Notes: generated by a model not told the origin, from the letters alone. A DNA stretch of 64,000 bases from Kosakonia sacchari SP1 (GCF_000300455.3 NZ_CP007215.2:3596001-3660000); one strand, 5' to 3'; positions 28,713 through 39,350 are shown, numbered from the stretch's first letter. Made by a program: numbers and translations.

Positions 28713-29717
28713 TTAATCATAATCAACGCGCAAATAGCCCCGCGCCACAAAATCACCCTCGGCGGGTTTAAAGCCTGTGGCACTCACCGGCCACGCACTG
28801 ATATCAACACGCGCAGAAGCGTTGTCATCAAGCTGGAAAGGAATTTTGCTACCCAACATGTTGGGTGTAAGCGGGTTCCCCTCACGGTCAGCGACGACAA
28901 ACCCCACGTCGGGATTATCAGAAACCATCACCTGCCCACTGACTTTTTCCGCTTCCAGACGCATCGAAAGATAGGCCTGAGCGTCAACATTCGTGCACTC
29001 TATTGCTACGGTTTTTATTTGCGGATCAACACCGTTCGGGCGATTTCCTGGCCCGGCCTGACTAAAGAGCGCGGCGCCAATTTTATCAAACTCAAATTCA
29101 ACGACCTGGCCTGCATTGAGTTTGCAGCTTTGCGGCACTTCCACTTTGCCGCTGTAGCTAATGGTATAGACCGGGACCGCGAGCGCATCGGTGTCCGTAC
29201 TGGTGACATACACCCTAAACATGGTTTGGCGCGGGATCGGCACCATATTGATAAACGGCCGCAGCACTCTAAGTTTAAAAATAAGTTTCGAGTCCATTAC
29301 GCCAAAAGGCTTCTGATTGGGTACGTTAGGATGTGTTCCCATGCGAATGAAATTCCTCGGCGGGAAAAAGATGCCGGCGTAATCATCTGTGATGCTCATC
29401 GCCCCTTCCAGATAATCATTTAACTTCAGGTACTTGTAACCACCGTCAGTGGTATTTATCGGCATATCAGAGATATAGCTTCGGTAGGTATAATTCACTT
29501 TGGTACCAGCAGGACAGATAGCCTGGACGCCAACCCAGCCAGCTTTTTCCGGTAACGTCACCACCTCTCCAACATGGTTATTCCCGCTGGTAAACAGGTT
29601 CGACAGGTCATAATAGATATCTGTCGGTATGCCTTTCGCGTTCACACAAATCGTGGCCTGCGCCGACATCGCTGCCAGTAACAACAAACCACAAAGCAGT
29701 GCATCAAATCTGTTCAT
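28713..29717 (-). CDS. fimH: Type 1 fimbrial tip adhesin FimH
   Basis: This 334-residue protein starts at MNRFDALLCG (29717, AAGGA upstream), four bases after the fimD stop; an in-frame GTG (29735) overlaps fimD. A signal peptide is followed by the lectin domain (about residues 22-180: TDIYYDLSNLFTSGNN, WVGVQAICPAG, YTYRSY) and a pilin domain with QSCKLNAG and IECTNV cysteines ending RGYLRVDYD. Sequence blocks match Salmonella FimH along the whole length, implying mannose-type receptor binding. Specificity cannot be judged by eye. Confidence 0.94.
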   Translation of the reverse strand: MNRFDALLCGLLLLAAMSAQATICVNAKGIPTDIYYDLSNLFTSGNNHVGEVVTLPEKAGWVGVQAICPAGTKVNYTYRSYISDMPINTTDGGYKYLKLNDYLEGAMSITDDYAGIFFPPRNFIRMGTHPNVPNQKPFGVMDSKLIFKLRVLRPFINMVPIPRQTMFRVYVTSTDTDALAVPVYTISYSGKVEVPQSCKLNAGQVVEFEFDKIGAALFSQAGPGNRPNGVDPQIKTVAIECTNVDAQAYLSMRLEAEKVSGQVMVSDNPDVGFVVADREGNPLTPNMLGSKIPFQLDDNASARVDISAWPVSATGFKPAEGDFVARGYLRVDYD

Positions 29718-29721
29718 AAAA

Positions 29722-32307
29722 TCATCCTTGTTCACAACGGGCGCTAGTCACCACCACGGCCTGTTGCAGGCTGGCTTGCGGTAAGGCGTAGCGTGCCAGG
29801 CAGCGTGACTGCGTGCCGTCTCCCCACTGCACCAGTAGTTCCCCCAGCAATGGCAAGCCGCTTAAATAAGCCTGTCCGTCCTCGCCCACCATGCCGGTCA
29901 CGCCGCTTCCGGTTTCACGCACCACCGAACCAAACGGCACCGGGCGATCGCCGCGCATCAGCGTAATCAGTGCGCGGACGCCAATTCGGGTGTCAAAGCT
30001 GGCGCGGACCAGTGCACCCTGCGTCGGCACGACACTACTGACGCTGTTTTGCACATCGGTGTGGTTATCCATCGTGTTGGTATCAAGCGCAATGCGGTTG
30101 TAACGATAAACCGAGGCATAAGGGACGATGGCGTAGCCTCGCCAGTCGGTTTGCACCCCGGTCTGATTTTCGACCCGCACGCCCTGCGCGCCCGGCGCTT
30201 TGATAAGTACGTTGGTATCGCCAAGCGGCTGGCTAAAGGTCACCCCGTCTGCGTGCGCGACCACGCCCCCGCCAAGTTGCCAATTATATTCGTGCTGGTA
30301 GGGATCGTAGTTGTAACCAAGGCCGAGCGTGCCCCAGCCAGCCTGCCAGTTGGCATTGGCACTGCCGCTGTAACCATTTGTGCTGCTGTGCCCCTGGCTT
30401 ACGGTGTAACTGAGGTTGCGTCCTTCCAATAGTGTGCCGCCAACCCCGCTCTGCCAGCTGTTTTGCCCGTTGCTGTTGCGGCTGGCGTTAAGGTTGGCAT
30501 AAGTGCGATCCAGCGCGCTTCCCCGGCTGTAGCGCTGCCCACTAAGAGCGCTAAATGGCACGGAAAGATTCAACGCAATAATACGATCCGTATTATTGAT
30601 GCCGGGTGAGCGGCTCCACGACCAGGTAAGCGAATAGCTCATCCCCCGCCAGCCGCTGGCGTAACCGATTTGATACCAACTGCTGGGCTTCACGTTGTTC
30701 CAGTAAGTTTGCTGGCTGCCGGAAATATACAACGAGCCGTAATCCCCCAGGTTTTGCGAGATATTGACCTGAAAGCGCCCTTTTCGGTTGTTGTTGAGGT
30801 TGTGGTAGCTAACGAGCACCGGTTTTGGCCGCCGCCCCCCTTCCCCCTCGTCCTGGTCTTCATACTCATAACCCTCCATGCGGCGATAGGCGACATCACT
30901 CAGCGTGTAAAAACCACGCGTCGAATAGCGATACCCGAGCAGTTGAAAGTTGGTACCGTACTGGTTGAGTGATTTGGCATACAAAAAGCGTAACGATTGC
31001 CCCTGATGTGTGCTGCCATCCGCCAGTTCACTGCGAGCCTGGGTAAAATCGAACGATATCGCCCCCCAGCCACCAAGGTTTTTGCCTGCGCCCATCACAA
31101 ATGCGTTATAGCGCTTCGCCAGTTGAGTTCCGCCATAGGCGGTGTAACCACCCGCCAGGCCGCCGATCACGCTGCCCTGAACAAAAGATGGGGAAGATTG
31201 TTGATCGTTGCCGCTGCGAAAATTCCCGGCCACGAGGTCATATTTAAAGCGCCCTTCACGTTGCAGGATCGGCACCGTCGAATACGGCACCGTATAACGT
31301 TGTTGACTGCCATCTTTTTCATCCACGGTAACGTCAAGATCGCCACTGGATGAGGTTGGGTTCAGATCGGAAATAACAAAAGCGCCCGCCGAGACATAAC
31401 TCTGATAAATGACATACCCGTTCTGGCGGATGGTTAATTTGGCAGGCGTACGCGCAATACCGCGTACGGTTGGCGCGTAACCTTGCAGGCTATCGGGAAA
31501 CATATTGTCGGCAGAGTAAAGGCGCACCCCGCGAAAACCGAGGCTATCAAAAACGTCGCTGCCGGTATTACTGTCGCCTATCACCAGCTCGCTTTTCAGC
31601 GGGATAATGGAACGTTGCAACCAGCTTCCGATGGTCCTCCAGCTGCGGATATGCTCCTTCCCGTCACTGCTGTAACGCCAGGCGCTGTTATTACGTAACC
31701 GCCATGCACCATAATTCAGCCCGCTTTGTAAGCTCAGAAAACCGTTATTGCTGCCGGGGCTGTGGCTACCCGTAAAGCTATAGTTAAGCAACGCAGCGGT
31801 AATGCCATCGTCCCACTCCTCTGCGGGAATATAACCGCGTGCGCTGTTCAGCATTGAAGCCTGGGGTAAGCCAATATTCAGCCGCATTGCTGAGAAATCA
31901 AAATCAGCTTCAGCACCAGGTATGGCGGTTGTGATATCGATACAGGTTTCGCCCTTGTCGGTGAGCAGCGCCGGAAAAGCGCGGATATTTACGCCCAACC
32001 GCTTGAGCAAATCGGGAGTGAAGCATGGCATCAGACCGCCGGAAGCGGGCGTCGCCCCGTGCGGGGCAATAGCGAAACGCAGATCCTGGGTGGCGATAAA
32101 TTCACCGTCGCGCCAGATATCCACCCGATAAACGCCCGGAGGCTGGTTACCTTTTTCAAAGCGCGACAAATCGGCAACGGCAGCGGCGTCCTCTGATAAA
32201 AACGCCGGGTTGAAGTAGTTCTCTGCACGGCTCATTGCCGGGTGCAACACTGCCAGCACCGACAACGCCAGCCGCGAGTAAGCTGAAGGAGACGTGCGCT
32301 TATTCAT
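29722..32307 (-). CDS. fimD: Outer-membrane fimbrial usher FimD
   Basis: This 861-residue usher starts [11 protein letters not shown] (32307, AGGGA before it). After the signal peptide comes the chaperone-binding N-terminal domain ([20 protein letters not shown]), then the beta-barrel with plug domain ([19 protein letters not shown]), and the C-terminal domain with its cysteines, ending ARCEQG. It threads chaperone-subunit complexes through the outer membrane. It lies between fimC and fimH, with 24 bases to fimC. Confidence 0.95.
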   Translation of the reverse strand: MNKRTSPSAYSRLALSVLAVLHPAMSRAENYFNPAFLSEDAAAVADLSRFEKGNQPPGVYRVDIWRDGEFIATQDLRFAIAPHGATPASGGLMPCFTPDLLKRLGVNIRAFPALLTDKGETCIDITTAIPGAEADFDFSAMRLNIGLPQASMLNSARGYIPAEEWDDGITAALLNYSFTGSHSPGSNNGFLSLQSGLNYGAWRLRNNSAWRYSSDGKEHIRSWRTIGSWLQRSIIPLKSELVIGDSNTGSDVFDSLGFRGVRLYSADNMFPDSLQGYAPTVRGIARTPAKLTIRQNGYVIYQSYVSAGAFVISDLNPTSSSGDLDVTVDEKDGSQQRYTVPYSTVPILQREGRFKYDLVAGNFRSGNDQQSSPSFVQGSVIGGLAGGYTAYGGTQLAKRYNAFVMGAGKNLGGWGAISFDFTQARSELADGSTHQGQSLRFLYAKSLNQYGTNFQLLGYRYSTRGFYTLSDVAYRRMEGYEYEDQDEGEGGRRPKPVLVSYHNLNNNRKGRFQVNISQNLGDYGSLYISGSQQTYWNNVKPSSWYQIGYASGWRGMSYSLTWSWSRSPGINNTDRIIALNLSVPFSALSGQRYSRGSALDRTYANLNASRNSNGQNSWQSGVGGTLLEGRNLSYTVSQGHSSTNGYSGSANANWQAGWGTLGLGYNYDPYQHEYNWQLGGGVVAHADGVTFSQPLGDTNVLIKAPGAQGVRVENQTGVQTDWRGYAIVPYASVYRYNRIALDTNTMDNHTDVQNSVSSVVPTQGALVRASFDTRIGVRALITLMRGDRPVPFGSVVRETGSGVTGMVGEDGQAYLSGLPLLGELLVQWGDGTQSRCLARYALPQASLQQAVVVTSARCEQG

Positions 32308-32331
32308 AAGCATCCCTGTCATTTGTCCGTG

Positions 32332-33024
32332 TTATGGCAGACCAATAGTTTTCACCGGCGTCAGCGCGCCGTAATCATTCACCGTCTGGAAAGTCACTCC
32401 GCCCTGAACATTGGGAGGAATAAGTAATTGCGCGCGGCCTTTGGGCGCGACCATGACATTGTCGAGCCTCTGTTTGCCGATATGAACATTCACCAAAGTG
32501 ATGTAATACGCGGAGGGGTTAGTGATGTTCAGGTGTTTATCGAGACGCGAAAACTGCAGTTTCGCAGGCGCATCGTCTGTTAGCCCGGATAGACTTTTCG
32601 GCCGAACAAACAGCTTAATGCGTGAGAGGACAGCCAACTGCAGCACGTTTTTGTCCGTGGCACTCTCTTTGTTCACCGATGGAATCGCTTTTACGCTCAA
32701 CCAGAACAGAGATTCACGGTCGTCGGGTAACGGTTGCCCGGCGTAAATAATACGTAGCGTGTTTTCACTTTCCGGCTCGCTAACAAAAAGCGGTGGGGTT
32801 ACGACAAACGTTTTTTCTTTTTCTCCATGGTTATTTTCCACCCATGAATTCACCAGAAAACGGGCTTTCTTATCGCTATTAGAAATAGAAAGCGAGGTCT
32901 GTTTATCCTCGGCAGAATAAATAACCCGGGTTGCGCCAAGTGCTATTCCACCTGCGGCGTTTACCGGCAGCGTGATGGATAATAAAAAGCTGACAAGCCA
33001 ACCTGGTTTAAAAAAAATGTTCAT
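32332..33024 (-). CDS. fimC: Periplasmic fimbrial chaperone FimC
   Basis: This 230-residue PapD-type chaperone has a signal peptide ending near NAA. Two immunoglobulin-like domains carry the family signatures: the alternating G1 strand region [16 protein letters not shown], the catalytic-pocket segment [12 protein letters not shown], and [12 protein letters not shown] in domain 2. It folds pilins in the periplasm by donor-strand complementation and delivers them to FimD. It lies between fimI and fimD. Confidence 0.95.
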   Translation of the reverse strand: MNIFFKPGWLVSFLLSITLPVNAAGGIALGATRVIYSAEDKQTSLSISNSDKKARFLVNSWVENNHGEKEKTFVVTPPLFVSEPESENTLRIIYAGQPLPDDRESLFWLSVKAIPSVNKESATDKNVLQLAVLSRIKLFVRPKSLSGLTDDAPAKLQFSRLDKHLNITNPSAYYITLVNVHIGKQRLDNVMVAPKGRAQLLIPPNVQGGVTFQTVNDYGALTPVKTIGLP

Positions 33025-33070
33025 AGCGAAAATAACTCTTCAGAATATTATGATGGTCGCAAGAAATACA

Positions 33071-33607
33071 TCAGGGGTAGACCAGGGTAAACCAGACATC
33101 TGAACGCAAGTGTCCTGGCGTAATACGTTCCGTAATAGCTCGGTAGCGCGCGGAAAAATGCAGCGTGATTTCATCGGCAACCAGCGGGGAATAAGCATGA
33201 GGCATACTGTTGGGTATAATTTGCCGTTGCTGTTGATCAAACAGCGCCAGCCCAATGCCTTCAGCCCCTTCTCCTCCCGTACTGTGTGCGACAAAAACTT
33301 GCGGATCTTCCGGCGGCGTTTGCCCGGAAAACACCACGCCGACATAGCGGGATACATCCGCATCACACGCCGTTAAACGCAGTGCAAACCCTGTGCTTAT
33401 GGGAGAGAAACTGCCGATGCCGGAAAATGCATCAGTACGGTGTTGCCCCATCTGCACATGTAAATCTTCACTGTCTGGCGCAACCGCACATGCGCCATTG
33501 ACCAGCGATCCGCGCAGGTGAACGCGTCCACCGTCAACGACTGCCGCCTTTGCCAGCAAAGGCATCATGCACAACATGAATGCCTGCGTGAGACCTGTCC
33601 TCATCAT
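33071..33607 (-). CDS. fimI: Fimbrial subunit FimI
   Basis: This 178-residue pilin-type subunit has a signal peptide ending near KAA, cysteines in VNGACAVAP and LTACDADV, and a FimA-like C-terminus ([13 protein letters not shown], ending LVYP). It lies between fimA and fimC as in Salmonella and E. coli, where FimI is needed for assembly and thought to terminate the rod at its base. Two adjacent ATG codons are possible starts; the difference is one residue. Confidence 0.9.
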   Translation of the reverse strand: MMRTGLTQAFMLCMMPLLAKAAVVDGGRVHLRGSLVNGACAVAPDSEDLHVQMGQHRTDAFSGIGSFSPISTGFALRLTACDADVSRYVGVVFSGQTPPEDPQVFVAHSTGGEGAEGIGLALFDQQQRQIIPNSMPHAYSPLVADEITLHFSARYRAITERITPGHLRSDVWFTLVYP

Positions 33608-33676
33608 GGGTAATTTCTCGCATTACACTATTAAGCGCCTCATCCCTGAGGCCACGTCATCCCTGAAAGTAATGGG

Positions 33677-34222
33677 TTACTGGTAATTCATGATGAACGT
33701 CGCATCCGCATTTGCCTGCCCTGGTGTCGCGGTCGCGCTGGTGGCCTTATAACGTGCGGAGAAATGCAAGGTGTTGGTGCCTGCAAGCAGATCCTGTGCG
33801 GTGGAGAAGCTCGCGCCGTCCGGGCTCAGCGTTTTAGAGGCGTTATCAAGGATTTCGATCCCCACCCCGCTTGCCGTTGTGCTGTTGTCACCGGAGGTGA
33901 CCGCCAGCAGCGTATTATCGGTGGCATCGGCCTGACCCGAAAACGCGACGGAAGCCGTCGGGAAGATATTTGGATCGCAATCATTTAGCACAATGTTGAA
34001 CGGTACCGATCCGCTGGTAGCCCCTACGCCCGTGAAGGAGGCGGTGCGATATTGCCCCAGCGTCACGGTCTGATCGGCGGAAGCGGTGCTGACAGCGCAA
34101 GCTGCATTCACCAGTTCCCCTTCAAAATGCACATTACCGCCGCTTACGGTGTCTGCGTGTACGGCTCCCGCCATCAGCATCAATCCTGCAGCAACAGAAC
34201 TAGTCATTAATTTCATATTCAT
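33677..34222 (-). CDS. fimA: Major type 1 fimbrial subunit FimA
   Basis: This 181-residue major pilin has a signal peptide ending VHA before [12 protein letters not shown]. The first disulfide cysteine is in VNAACAVS and the second in LNDCDPN. The donor-strand groove is consistent with a terminal DATFIMNYQ (penultimate tyrosine). It is first in the fimAICDHF operon. No invertible promoter element or recombinase gene is next to it, so control is more likely by FimZ/FimY, as in Salmonella, than by fimS switching. Confidence 0.94.
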   Translation of the reverse strand: MNMKLMTSSVAAGLMLMAGAVHADTVSGGNVHFEGELVNAACAVSTASADQTVTLGQYRTASFTGVGATSGSVPFNIVLNDCDPNIFPTASVAFSGQADATDNTLLAVTSGDNSTTASGVGIEILDNASKTLSPDGASFSTAQDLLAGTNTLHFSARYKATSATATPGQANADATFIMNYQ

Positions 34223-34758
34223 ACTATTTTCCTTGAAATAAAGAGTTGCGATTCCGACATCCTGCCGAAAACCGTTTGAGACTTGCTTACGCTAAATACC
34301 AGATGAAAGAACCTTTTCCTGTGAAGATATAACGCATCGGGAACAACTTATTCGCTTCCCATTTCTCCCCTGGGAAAACACCCGATATTTTTCTCTGTGG
34401 ACAGAACAACTAGCCACAACATAACAATAGGGATTGCGTAAAAATTAAAATATTCGCCAATACTGTCATTACGCCAGGTCTGTTCTTATTAGCGCTTAGG
34501 AAAAGGCCTGGCTTTTATTTATCAATCGGATAAGAAATAGCCGTAAATGCCTGTAACGGTGGCTTAATACCGGCGTTTCTTAGGGGTGATGAATTGTTGA
34601 AATTTGGTTAACAACCCGCGACGGCGAAGCCCTTGATCTGCCGCGATTTCAGGCGCAGCGGTGGCGAAATCCGCAAACGGTAACTGACAGCGCGCCGCGC
34701 TTCTGACAAAATAGCCGCCATCCCCTTAGTTGATATGACAGATGGAATCCTCTCTCTG
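34223..34758. other. Divergent control region of fimA and folD
   Basis: About 535 bases without a gene. The half near fimA is AT-rich and should hold the fimA promoter and regulator sites. The half near folD has normal base composition. I find no inverted repeats of the fimS type and no site-specific recombinase, so phase inversion is not supported. Confidence 0.55.
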
Positions 34759-35625
34759 ATGGCAGCAAAGATTATTGATGGTAAAACGATTGCGCAGCAG
34801 GTGCGCTTTGAGGTTGCTGAAAAAGTTCGGGCGCGCGTTGCGGCAGGATTTCGCGCTCCTGGCCTGGCGGTCGTACTGGTTGGCAGCAACCCGGCATCAC
34901 AAATTTATGTCGGCAGCAAGCGCAAAGCCTGTGAGGAAGTGGGTTTCATCTCCCGCTCTTACGATCTCCCGGAAACCACCAGCGAAGCGGAACTGCTGGC
35001 GCTTATCGACAAGCTGAACGCCGATACCGCCATTGACGGTATTCTGGTACAGCTGCCGCTGCCTGCGGGCATCGACAATGTGAAAGTGCTGGAACGCATC
35101 GCACCGGACAAAGACGTAGATGGTTTCCATCCGTATAACGTAGGCCGCCTGTGCCAGCGCGCGCCGCGTCTGCGCCCATGTACGCCGCGCGGTATCGTCA
35201 CGCTGCTGGAGCGTTACAACATTGATACCTTCGGCCTCAACGCCGTGGTGATTGGGGCCTCTAATATCGTTGGTCGCCCGATGAGCATGGAGCTGCTGCT
35301 GGCCGGGTGCACCACCACCGTGACGCATCGCTTCACGAAAAACCTGCGCCAGCACGTGGAAAACGCCGATCTGCTGATTGTCGCCGTGGGTAAACCGGGC
35401 TTTATTCCCGGCGAGTGGATCAAAGAAGGCGCGATTGTAATTGATGTCGGTATTAACCGTCTGGAGAACGGCAAAGTCGTCGGCGATGTGATTTATGAAG
35501 AAGCCGCCGCGCGAGCAGCGTATATTACGCCGGTACCGGGTGGTGTTGGCCCGATGACAGTCGCCACCCTGATCCAGAACACGCTGCAAGCGTGTGAAGA
35601 ATACCATGATGTAAAAGGCGTATAA
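34759..35625 (+). CDS. folD: Bifunctional methylenetetrahydrofolate dehydrogenase/cyclohydrolase
   Basis: This 288-residue protein is co-linear with E. coli FolD. The start [10 protein letters not shown] (34759) is chosen over an in-frame ATG at 34735 because it matches the family start. Motifs include the catalytic [13 protein letters not shown] lysine region, [20 protein letters not shown], the NADP loop [11 protein letters not shown], and [11 protein letters not shown]. It converts 5,10-methylene-THF to 10-formyl-THF for purine and formyl-methionine synthesis. ybcJ follows one base after its stop codon. Confidence 0.97.
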   Translation: MAAKIIDGKTIAQQVRFEVAEKVRARVAAGFRAPGLAVVLVGSNPASQIYVGSKRKACEEVGFISRSYDLPETTSEAELLALIDKLNADTAIDGILVQLPLPAGIDNVKVLERIAPDKDVDGFHPYNVGRLCQRAPRLRPCTPRGIVTLLERYNIDTFGLNAVVIGASNIVGRPMSMELLLAGCTTTVTHRFTKNLRQHVENADLLIVAVGKPGFIPGEWIKEGAIVIDVGINRLENGKVVGDVIYEEAAARAAYITPVPGGVGPMTVATLIQNTLQACEEYHDVKGV

Positions 35626-35626
35626 G

Positions 35627-35839
35627 ATGGCAACATTTTCTCTCGGTAAACATCCGCACGTTGAGCTGTGCGATCTGCTGAAACTCGAAGGCTGGAGCGA
35701 AAGCGGCGCGCAGGCGAAAATCGCCATTGCCGATGGCTTTGTCAAAGTAGATGGCGCGGTTGAAACGCGCAAACGCTGCAAAATCGTCGCCGGTCAAACG
35801 GTGAGTTTTGAAGGCCAGAGCGTTACCGTAACCGCGTAA
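35627..35839 (+). CDS. ybcJ: YbcJ, S4-like RNA-binding protein
   Basis: This 70-residue protein is nearly identical to E. coli YbcJ: MATFSLGKHPHVELCDLL, then AQAKIAIADGFVKVDG and RKRCKIVAGQTV, the alpha-L fold of S4 RNA-binding domains. It is presumed to bind structured RNA or ribosomes. It starts one base after the folD stop, so the two genes are co-transcribed. A terminator follows. Confidence 0.96.
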   Translation: MATFSLGKHPHVELCDLLKLEGWSESGAQAKIAIADGFVKVDGAVETRKRCKIVAGQTVSFEGQSVTVTA

Positions 35840-35851
35840 TCACGCGTAGCA

Positions 35852-35890
35852 AGCCGGGTTTCGTGTCACCACAGCCCGGCATCTTTTTTC
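35852..35890 (+). terminator. Terminator after ybcJ
   Basis: GCCGGG and CCCGGC enclose a loop of about 18 bases and are followed by six T residues. Confidence 0.75.
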
Positions 35891-36004
35891 TCATTCTCCC
35901 TGCCGTCATCACGGTTAATTACCGATCAACCTCAAAGAATCATTAATTCATCTGGCTAAATGTGAAAATTTAGTTGCAGCCCGTTACGGCTTATCTCACG
36001 ATAA

Positions 36005-36031
36005 GTAGAACGTTCTACTAAAACGTTCTAC
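36005..36031. promoter_or_regulatory. Tandem operators for the adjacent LacI-family regulator
   Basis: GTAGAACGTTCTAC (36005-36018) is a perfect palindrome with the central ACGT common in LacI/MalI operators. It is followed 13 bases further (centre to centre) by a second half-matching copy, AAAACGTTCTAC. They lie 45-70 bases before the PTS permease start, where repressor binding would block transcription. Confidence 0.75.
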
Positions 36032-36076
36032 TAACAATAACAGCGCCAAAAGAGCGCTACTTCGGGGGAAATCAGC

Positions 36077-37576
36077 ATGGGTCTGATATCAGGGTTTGTT
36101 AAATCATTGTCTAAATTGTCGATGATTGGCCGCGCGTTGATGTTGCCAATCTCGTTGCTACCAGCCGCAGGCTTGTTACTCGCTTTCGGCGATAAATTCC
36201 ACTTACCGCTGATGATGAACGCGGGTGGCGTTATCTTCGATAACCTGCCAATGTTGTTCGCCATCGGTTCGGCGGTTGGTCTCGCTTCAGAATCCGGGAT
36301 TGCGGCACTTTCTGCGGCAGTATCGGTATTCATTACCAATATTACTATCGGCACCATGTTAGGTATCACGCCGGAGATGGCCTCGCAGGGCGGGAAATAC
36401 GCCATGGTGGTCGGTATTCCAACACTGCAAATGGGCGTTTTTGGTGGTCTGATCTGCGGTATTCTCGCCGCCTGGTGTTATAACCGCTTCCACACCATGC
36501 AGTTACCGGAGTTTCTCGGCTTCTTCTCTGGTAAGCGTTTTGTTGCTATCGCTACCGCGTTCTTATCCTTTGTGCTTGGCCTGCTGCTGCCCTATGTCTG
36601 GCAACATATTCAGGCGGGCATCGATGCGCTTTCCGTGATCGTCAACGGTGATAATCAGGCCGCGTCGACGTTTATTTTCGGTTTAGTGGAACGCGCGCTG
36701 ATCCCGCTTGGTCTGCACCATATCTGGTATCCCTCGTTCTGGTATTCGTTTGGCAATTACACCACGCAAGCCGGCCAGGTGATCCATGGCGATCAGACTA
36801 TCTGGTTCAAGATGCTGGAAGAAGGGGTGAAATCCTTTAGCAGCGATACCTACCAGAACGCCGGTAAGTTTATGCAGGGTGAGTTCCCGCTGATGCTGTT
36901 TGCGCTGCCTGCGGCCTGCCTTGCGATGTACCACGAAGCACATACCCGTAATAAGAAGATCGCGTTTGGTATTCTCTTCTCTGCCGCACTGACTTGCTTC
37001 CTGACGGGCATTACCGAGCCGGTTGAATTCACCTTTATCTTCGTTGCGCCCATTCTCTACGTCTTTAACGCCATTATGGCCGGTCTGGCGTATATGACGA
37101 TGTACCTGCTGCACGCGCACATCGCGAAATCCTTCTCCGCCGGGTTTATCGATTACTTGTCGTTCGGTATCCTGCCGTCGTTTAACGGTTATCAGACCAA
37201 CTTCCTTAACGCGGCGATCGTTGGCATCCCGATGGCGCTGATTTATTACTTCACCTTCCGTTTTGTGATCCGTCGCTTCGATGTGAAAACACCGGGACGT
37301 ACGGAAGTTACCGCCGTGGCAGATGATAAAACCGACAGCGAACTGGCAACCGAGATCATCGCCATGCTGGGCGGCGCGCAGAATATCGACTCCGTCGGTT
37401 CCTGCATCACCCGTTTGCGCCTGGAAGTGGCAAAAAGCGAAATGGTGGATAAAGATGGCCTTAACGGCCTGGGTGCACGCGGCGTGGTGTTTGTCGGCGA
37501 TAGCGGTATTCAAGTTATTTTCGGCGCGAGGGCGCAATTTATCGCCCAGACCATGTCCACAATGATCGGCAAATAA
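36077..37576 (+). CDS. PTS EIICB permease of the glucose/maltose (MalX-like) family
   Basis: This 499-residue protein has an N-terminal EIIC membrane domain (about residues 1-395, with LMLPISLLPAAGLLLA, the GITEPVEFTF substrate motif and PLGLHHIWYP). A C-terminal EIIB domain carries the phosphocysteine in SVGSCITRLRLE (about residue 446). No EIIA is fused, so phosphate must come from a separate EIIA such as EIIA-Glc. The sugar is unknown. The LacI-family gene follows 70 bases later, giving a malX-malI-like pair, but here in tandem rather than divergent. No hydrolase is adjacent. Confidence 0.88.
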   Translation: MGLISGFVKSLSKLSMIGRALMLPISLLPAAGLLLAFGDKFHLPLMMNAGGVIFDNLPMLFAIGSAVGLASESGIAALSAAVSVFITNITIGTMLGITPEMASQGGKYAMVVGIPTLQMGVFGGLICGILAAWCYNRFHTMQLPEFLGFFSGKRFVAIATAFLSFVLGLLLPYVWQHIQAGIDALSVIVNGDNQAASTFIFGLVERALIPLGLHHIWYPSFWYSFGNYTTQAGQVIHGDQTIWFKMLEEGVKSFSSDTYQNAGKFMQGEFPLMLFALPAACLAMYHEAHTRNKKIAFGILFSAALTCFLTGITEPVEFTFIFVAPILYVFNAIMAGLAYMTMYLLHAHIAKSFSAGFIDYLSFGILPSFNGYQTNFLNAAIVGIPMALIYYFTFRFVIRRFDVKTPGRTEVTAVADDKTDSELATEIIAMLGGAQNIDSVGSCITRLRLEVAKSEMVDKDGLNGLGARGVVFVGDSGIQVIFGARAQFIAQTMSTMIGK

Positions 37577-37646
37577 TAAGATACCGGGTTGGCGCGTCCC
37601 GTACGCGCCATATCAGGTGGAAAACCGGGAAAATCAGGGAGCGAGT

Positions 37647-38663
37647 TTGAAGAAAGTCAGCATCATTGATGTCGCTAAACAGGCGGGCGTTTCCGTTTCC
37701 ACCGTCTCGCTGGTGCTGCGCCAGAAAGGGAAAATTTCACAGGCGACGATCGCTAAAGTCCATGCCGCTATCGATGCGCTCGGCTATGTTCACAATGTTG
37801 CTGCCGCGAATCTGCGCGCCAATACCTCCAATCTGATTGGGCTTATCCTGCGCGATTTCAGCGACAGCTTCTCAATAAAAGTGATGGCCAGCATCGTGCA
37901 GGAGCTGGAAAAACAGGGTTACATGGTTTTTTTGGGTCAACCGCTCAACGATGGCGATCACCTGGAACGCTGTCTGCTGTCATTCAAACAACAAGGTGTT
38001 GCCGGGGTGATTTATCTCGCCTCTGACACGCGCAGCTCAACGCTTCCCGTACAAATCCGCGACTGCCCGCTGCCGCTGGTCGTGGTGTCGCAGTCGTTGC
38101 TCAATGAAGAGTGCAACCTGGTCATGCGCGATAACCGTCAGGCCGCCAGCCTGGCGACGCGGTATCTCATCGAACGCGGGCACCGCAACATTGCCTACAT
38201 TGGCGGTATTGAAGGCGATTTAATCCGCCAGCAGCGTCTGCTGGGGTTTCGCACCACAATGACGCAGAACGGGCTGGTAGTACGCGAAGAAGCCACTCCG
38301 GCCTGCAGCGACGATACCCGCGCGGCGAGTTACGCAGTGCGTCAGTTACTGGAAAAAAGCAGCACTATCACCGCCCTGCTCTGCCACTCGCCGGACGCCA
38401 TGATTGGCTCCATCGCCGGGATCCACCAAACCGGACATACGGTGGGAAAAGATGTGTTCCTCTCTCAACAAGTGGCGCTCGTCGGCTTTGAAGACATGCT
38501 GCACGTCAATCTCACCTCGCCTTCCTTTACCTATGTGTCGTCCGCCAGCGAAGAGACCGGGCGCCAGGCAGTGGGATTGATCATTCGTAAGCTGAAAGAG
38601 CCCGAGTTGCAAACGCAGCGCGTTACCCTTTCCGGCCAATTGATTGCTCGCGAGTCTGCGTAA
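37647..38663 (+). CDS. LacI-family transcriptional regulator (MalI-like)
   Basis: This 338-residue protein uses a TTG start at 37647 (MKKVSIIDVAKQAGVS), with GGGAG five bases upstream, chosen because LacI proteins begin at this point. A GTG at 37617 would add ten residues. The HTH and hinge (VAKQAGVSVSTVSLVL, then AANLRANTSNLIGL) precede a periplasmic-binding-like effector domain. MalI of E. coli is the closest relative I can see. The palindromes before the PTS gene are its likely operators, and autoregulation through the shared transcript is likely. Confidence 0.87.
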   Translation: MKKVSIIDVAKQAGVSVSTVSLVLRQKGKISQATIAKVHAAIDALGYVHNVAAANLRANTSNLIGLILRDFSDSFSIKVMASIVQELEKQGYMVFLGQPLNDGDHLERCLLSFKQQGVAGVIYLASDTRSSTLPVQIRDCPLPLVVVSQSLLNEECNLVMRDNRQAASLATRYLIERGHRNIAYIGGIEGDLIRQQRLLGFRTTMTQNGLVVREEATPACSDDTRAASYAVRQLLEKSSTITALLCHSPDAMIGSIAGIHQTGHTVGKDVFLSQQVALVGFEDMLHVNLTSPSFTYVSSASEETGRQAVGLIIRKLKEPELQTQRVTLSGQLIARESA

Positions 38664-38825
38664 TCTGCACACGTCACGGAAACAGCGACATACTCACGGG
38701 CTGTAAACTGGCATCGGCCTAAAACCCGCCAGTCCCTCTTCTGACGACAAAAGATTCAGAAAACCCCGCAGTTTACCTGTCTGGCGCTTCGGCTATAATT
38801 TCGTTTTTCTTCAGAGACCTGCGTT

Positions 38826-39350
38826 ATGCCAACGATTGTTACACATGCTGCTGTCCCGCTTTGTCTGGGATTGGGGCTCGGCAGTAAAGTGATCCCTCGT
38901 GGCTTACTGCTGGCAGGGATAGGGCTTGCTATGTTGCCCGATGCCGACGTGCTGGCGTTTAAATTCGGTGTCGCTTATGGCAATGTTTTCGGTCATCGCG
39001 GGTTTACCCACTCGTTGCTGTTCGCTTTTGTGGTGCCGCTATTGGTGACCTGGCTTGGGCGAAAACATTTCAAAGCGAGTCTGGCACGCTGCTGGGCGTT
39101 TCTCACCGTGTCGCTGCTGTCGCACAGCTTGCTGGATTCCATTACCACCGGTGGTAAAGGCGTCGGCTGGCTGTGGCCGTGGTCGGATGAACGCTTCTTT
39201 GCGCCGTGGCAGGTGATCAAAGTCGCACCGTTTGCGCTGTCGCGCTACACCACACCGTATGGTCACCAGGTGATCATGTCGGAGCTGCTGTGGGTGTGGC
39301 TGCCGGGCGTGATTCTGATGCTGCTGTTGTGGAAAATGCGGCGGGGATAA
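38826..39350 (+). CDS. ybcI: Inner-membrane protein YbcI (YdjM/metal-dependent hydrolase family)
   Basis: This 174-residue membrane protein has the DUF457/YdjM features: THAAVPLCLG near the N-terminus, PDADVLAF, the GHRGFTHSL histidine motif and SHSLLDSITTGG. The conserved His and Asp residues suggest metal binding within the membrane. The substrate is unknown. E. coli has ybcI between cysS and ybcJ; here the PTS/LacI pair is inserted between ybcJ and ybcI. Confidence 0.92.
   Translation: MPTIVTHAAVPLCLGLGLGSKVIPRGLLLAGIGLAMLPDADVLAFKFGVAYGNVFGHRGFTHSLLFAFVVPLLVTWLGRKHFKASLARCWAFLTVSLLSHSLLDSITTGGKGVGWLWPWSDERFFAPWQVIKVAPFALSRYTTPYGHQVIMSELLWVWLPGVILMLLLWKMRRG

Noticed and set aside
34608-34889. 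Minus-strand open frame before folD
   Set aside because: It overlaps the start of folD and is the shadow of its coding sequence; no ribosome site.
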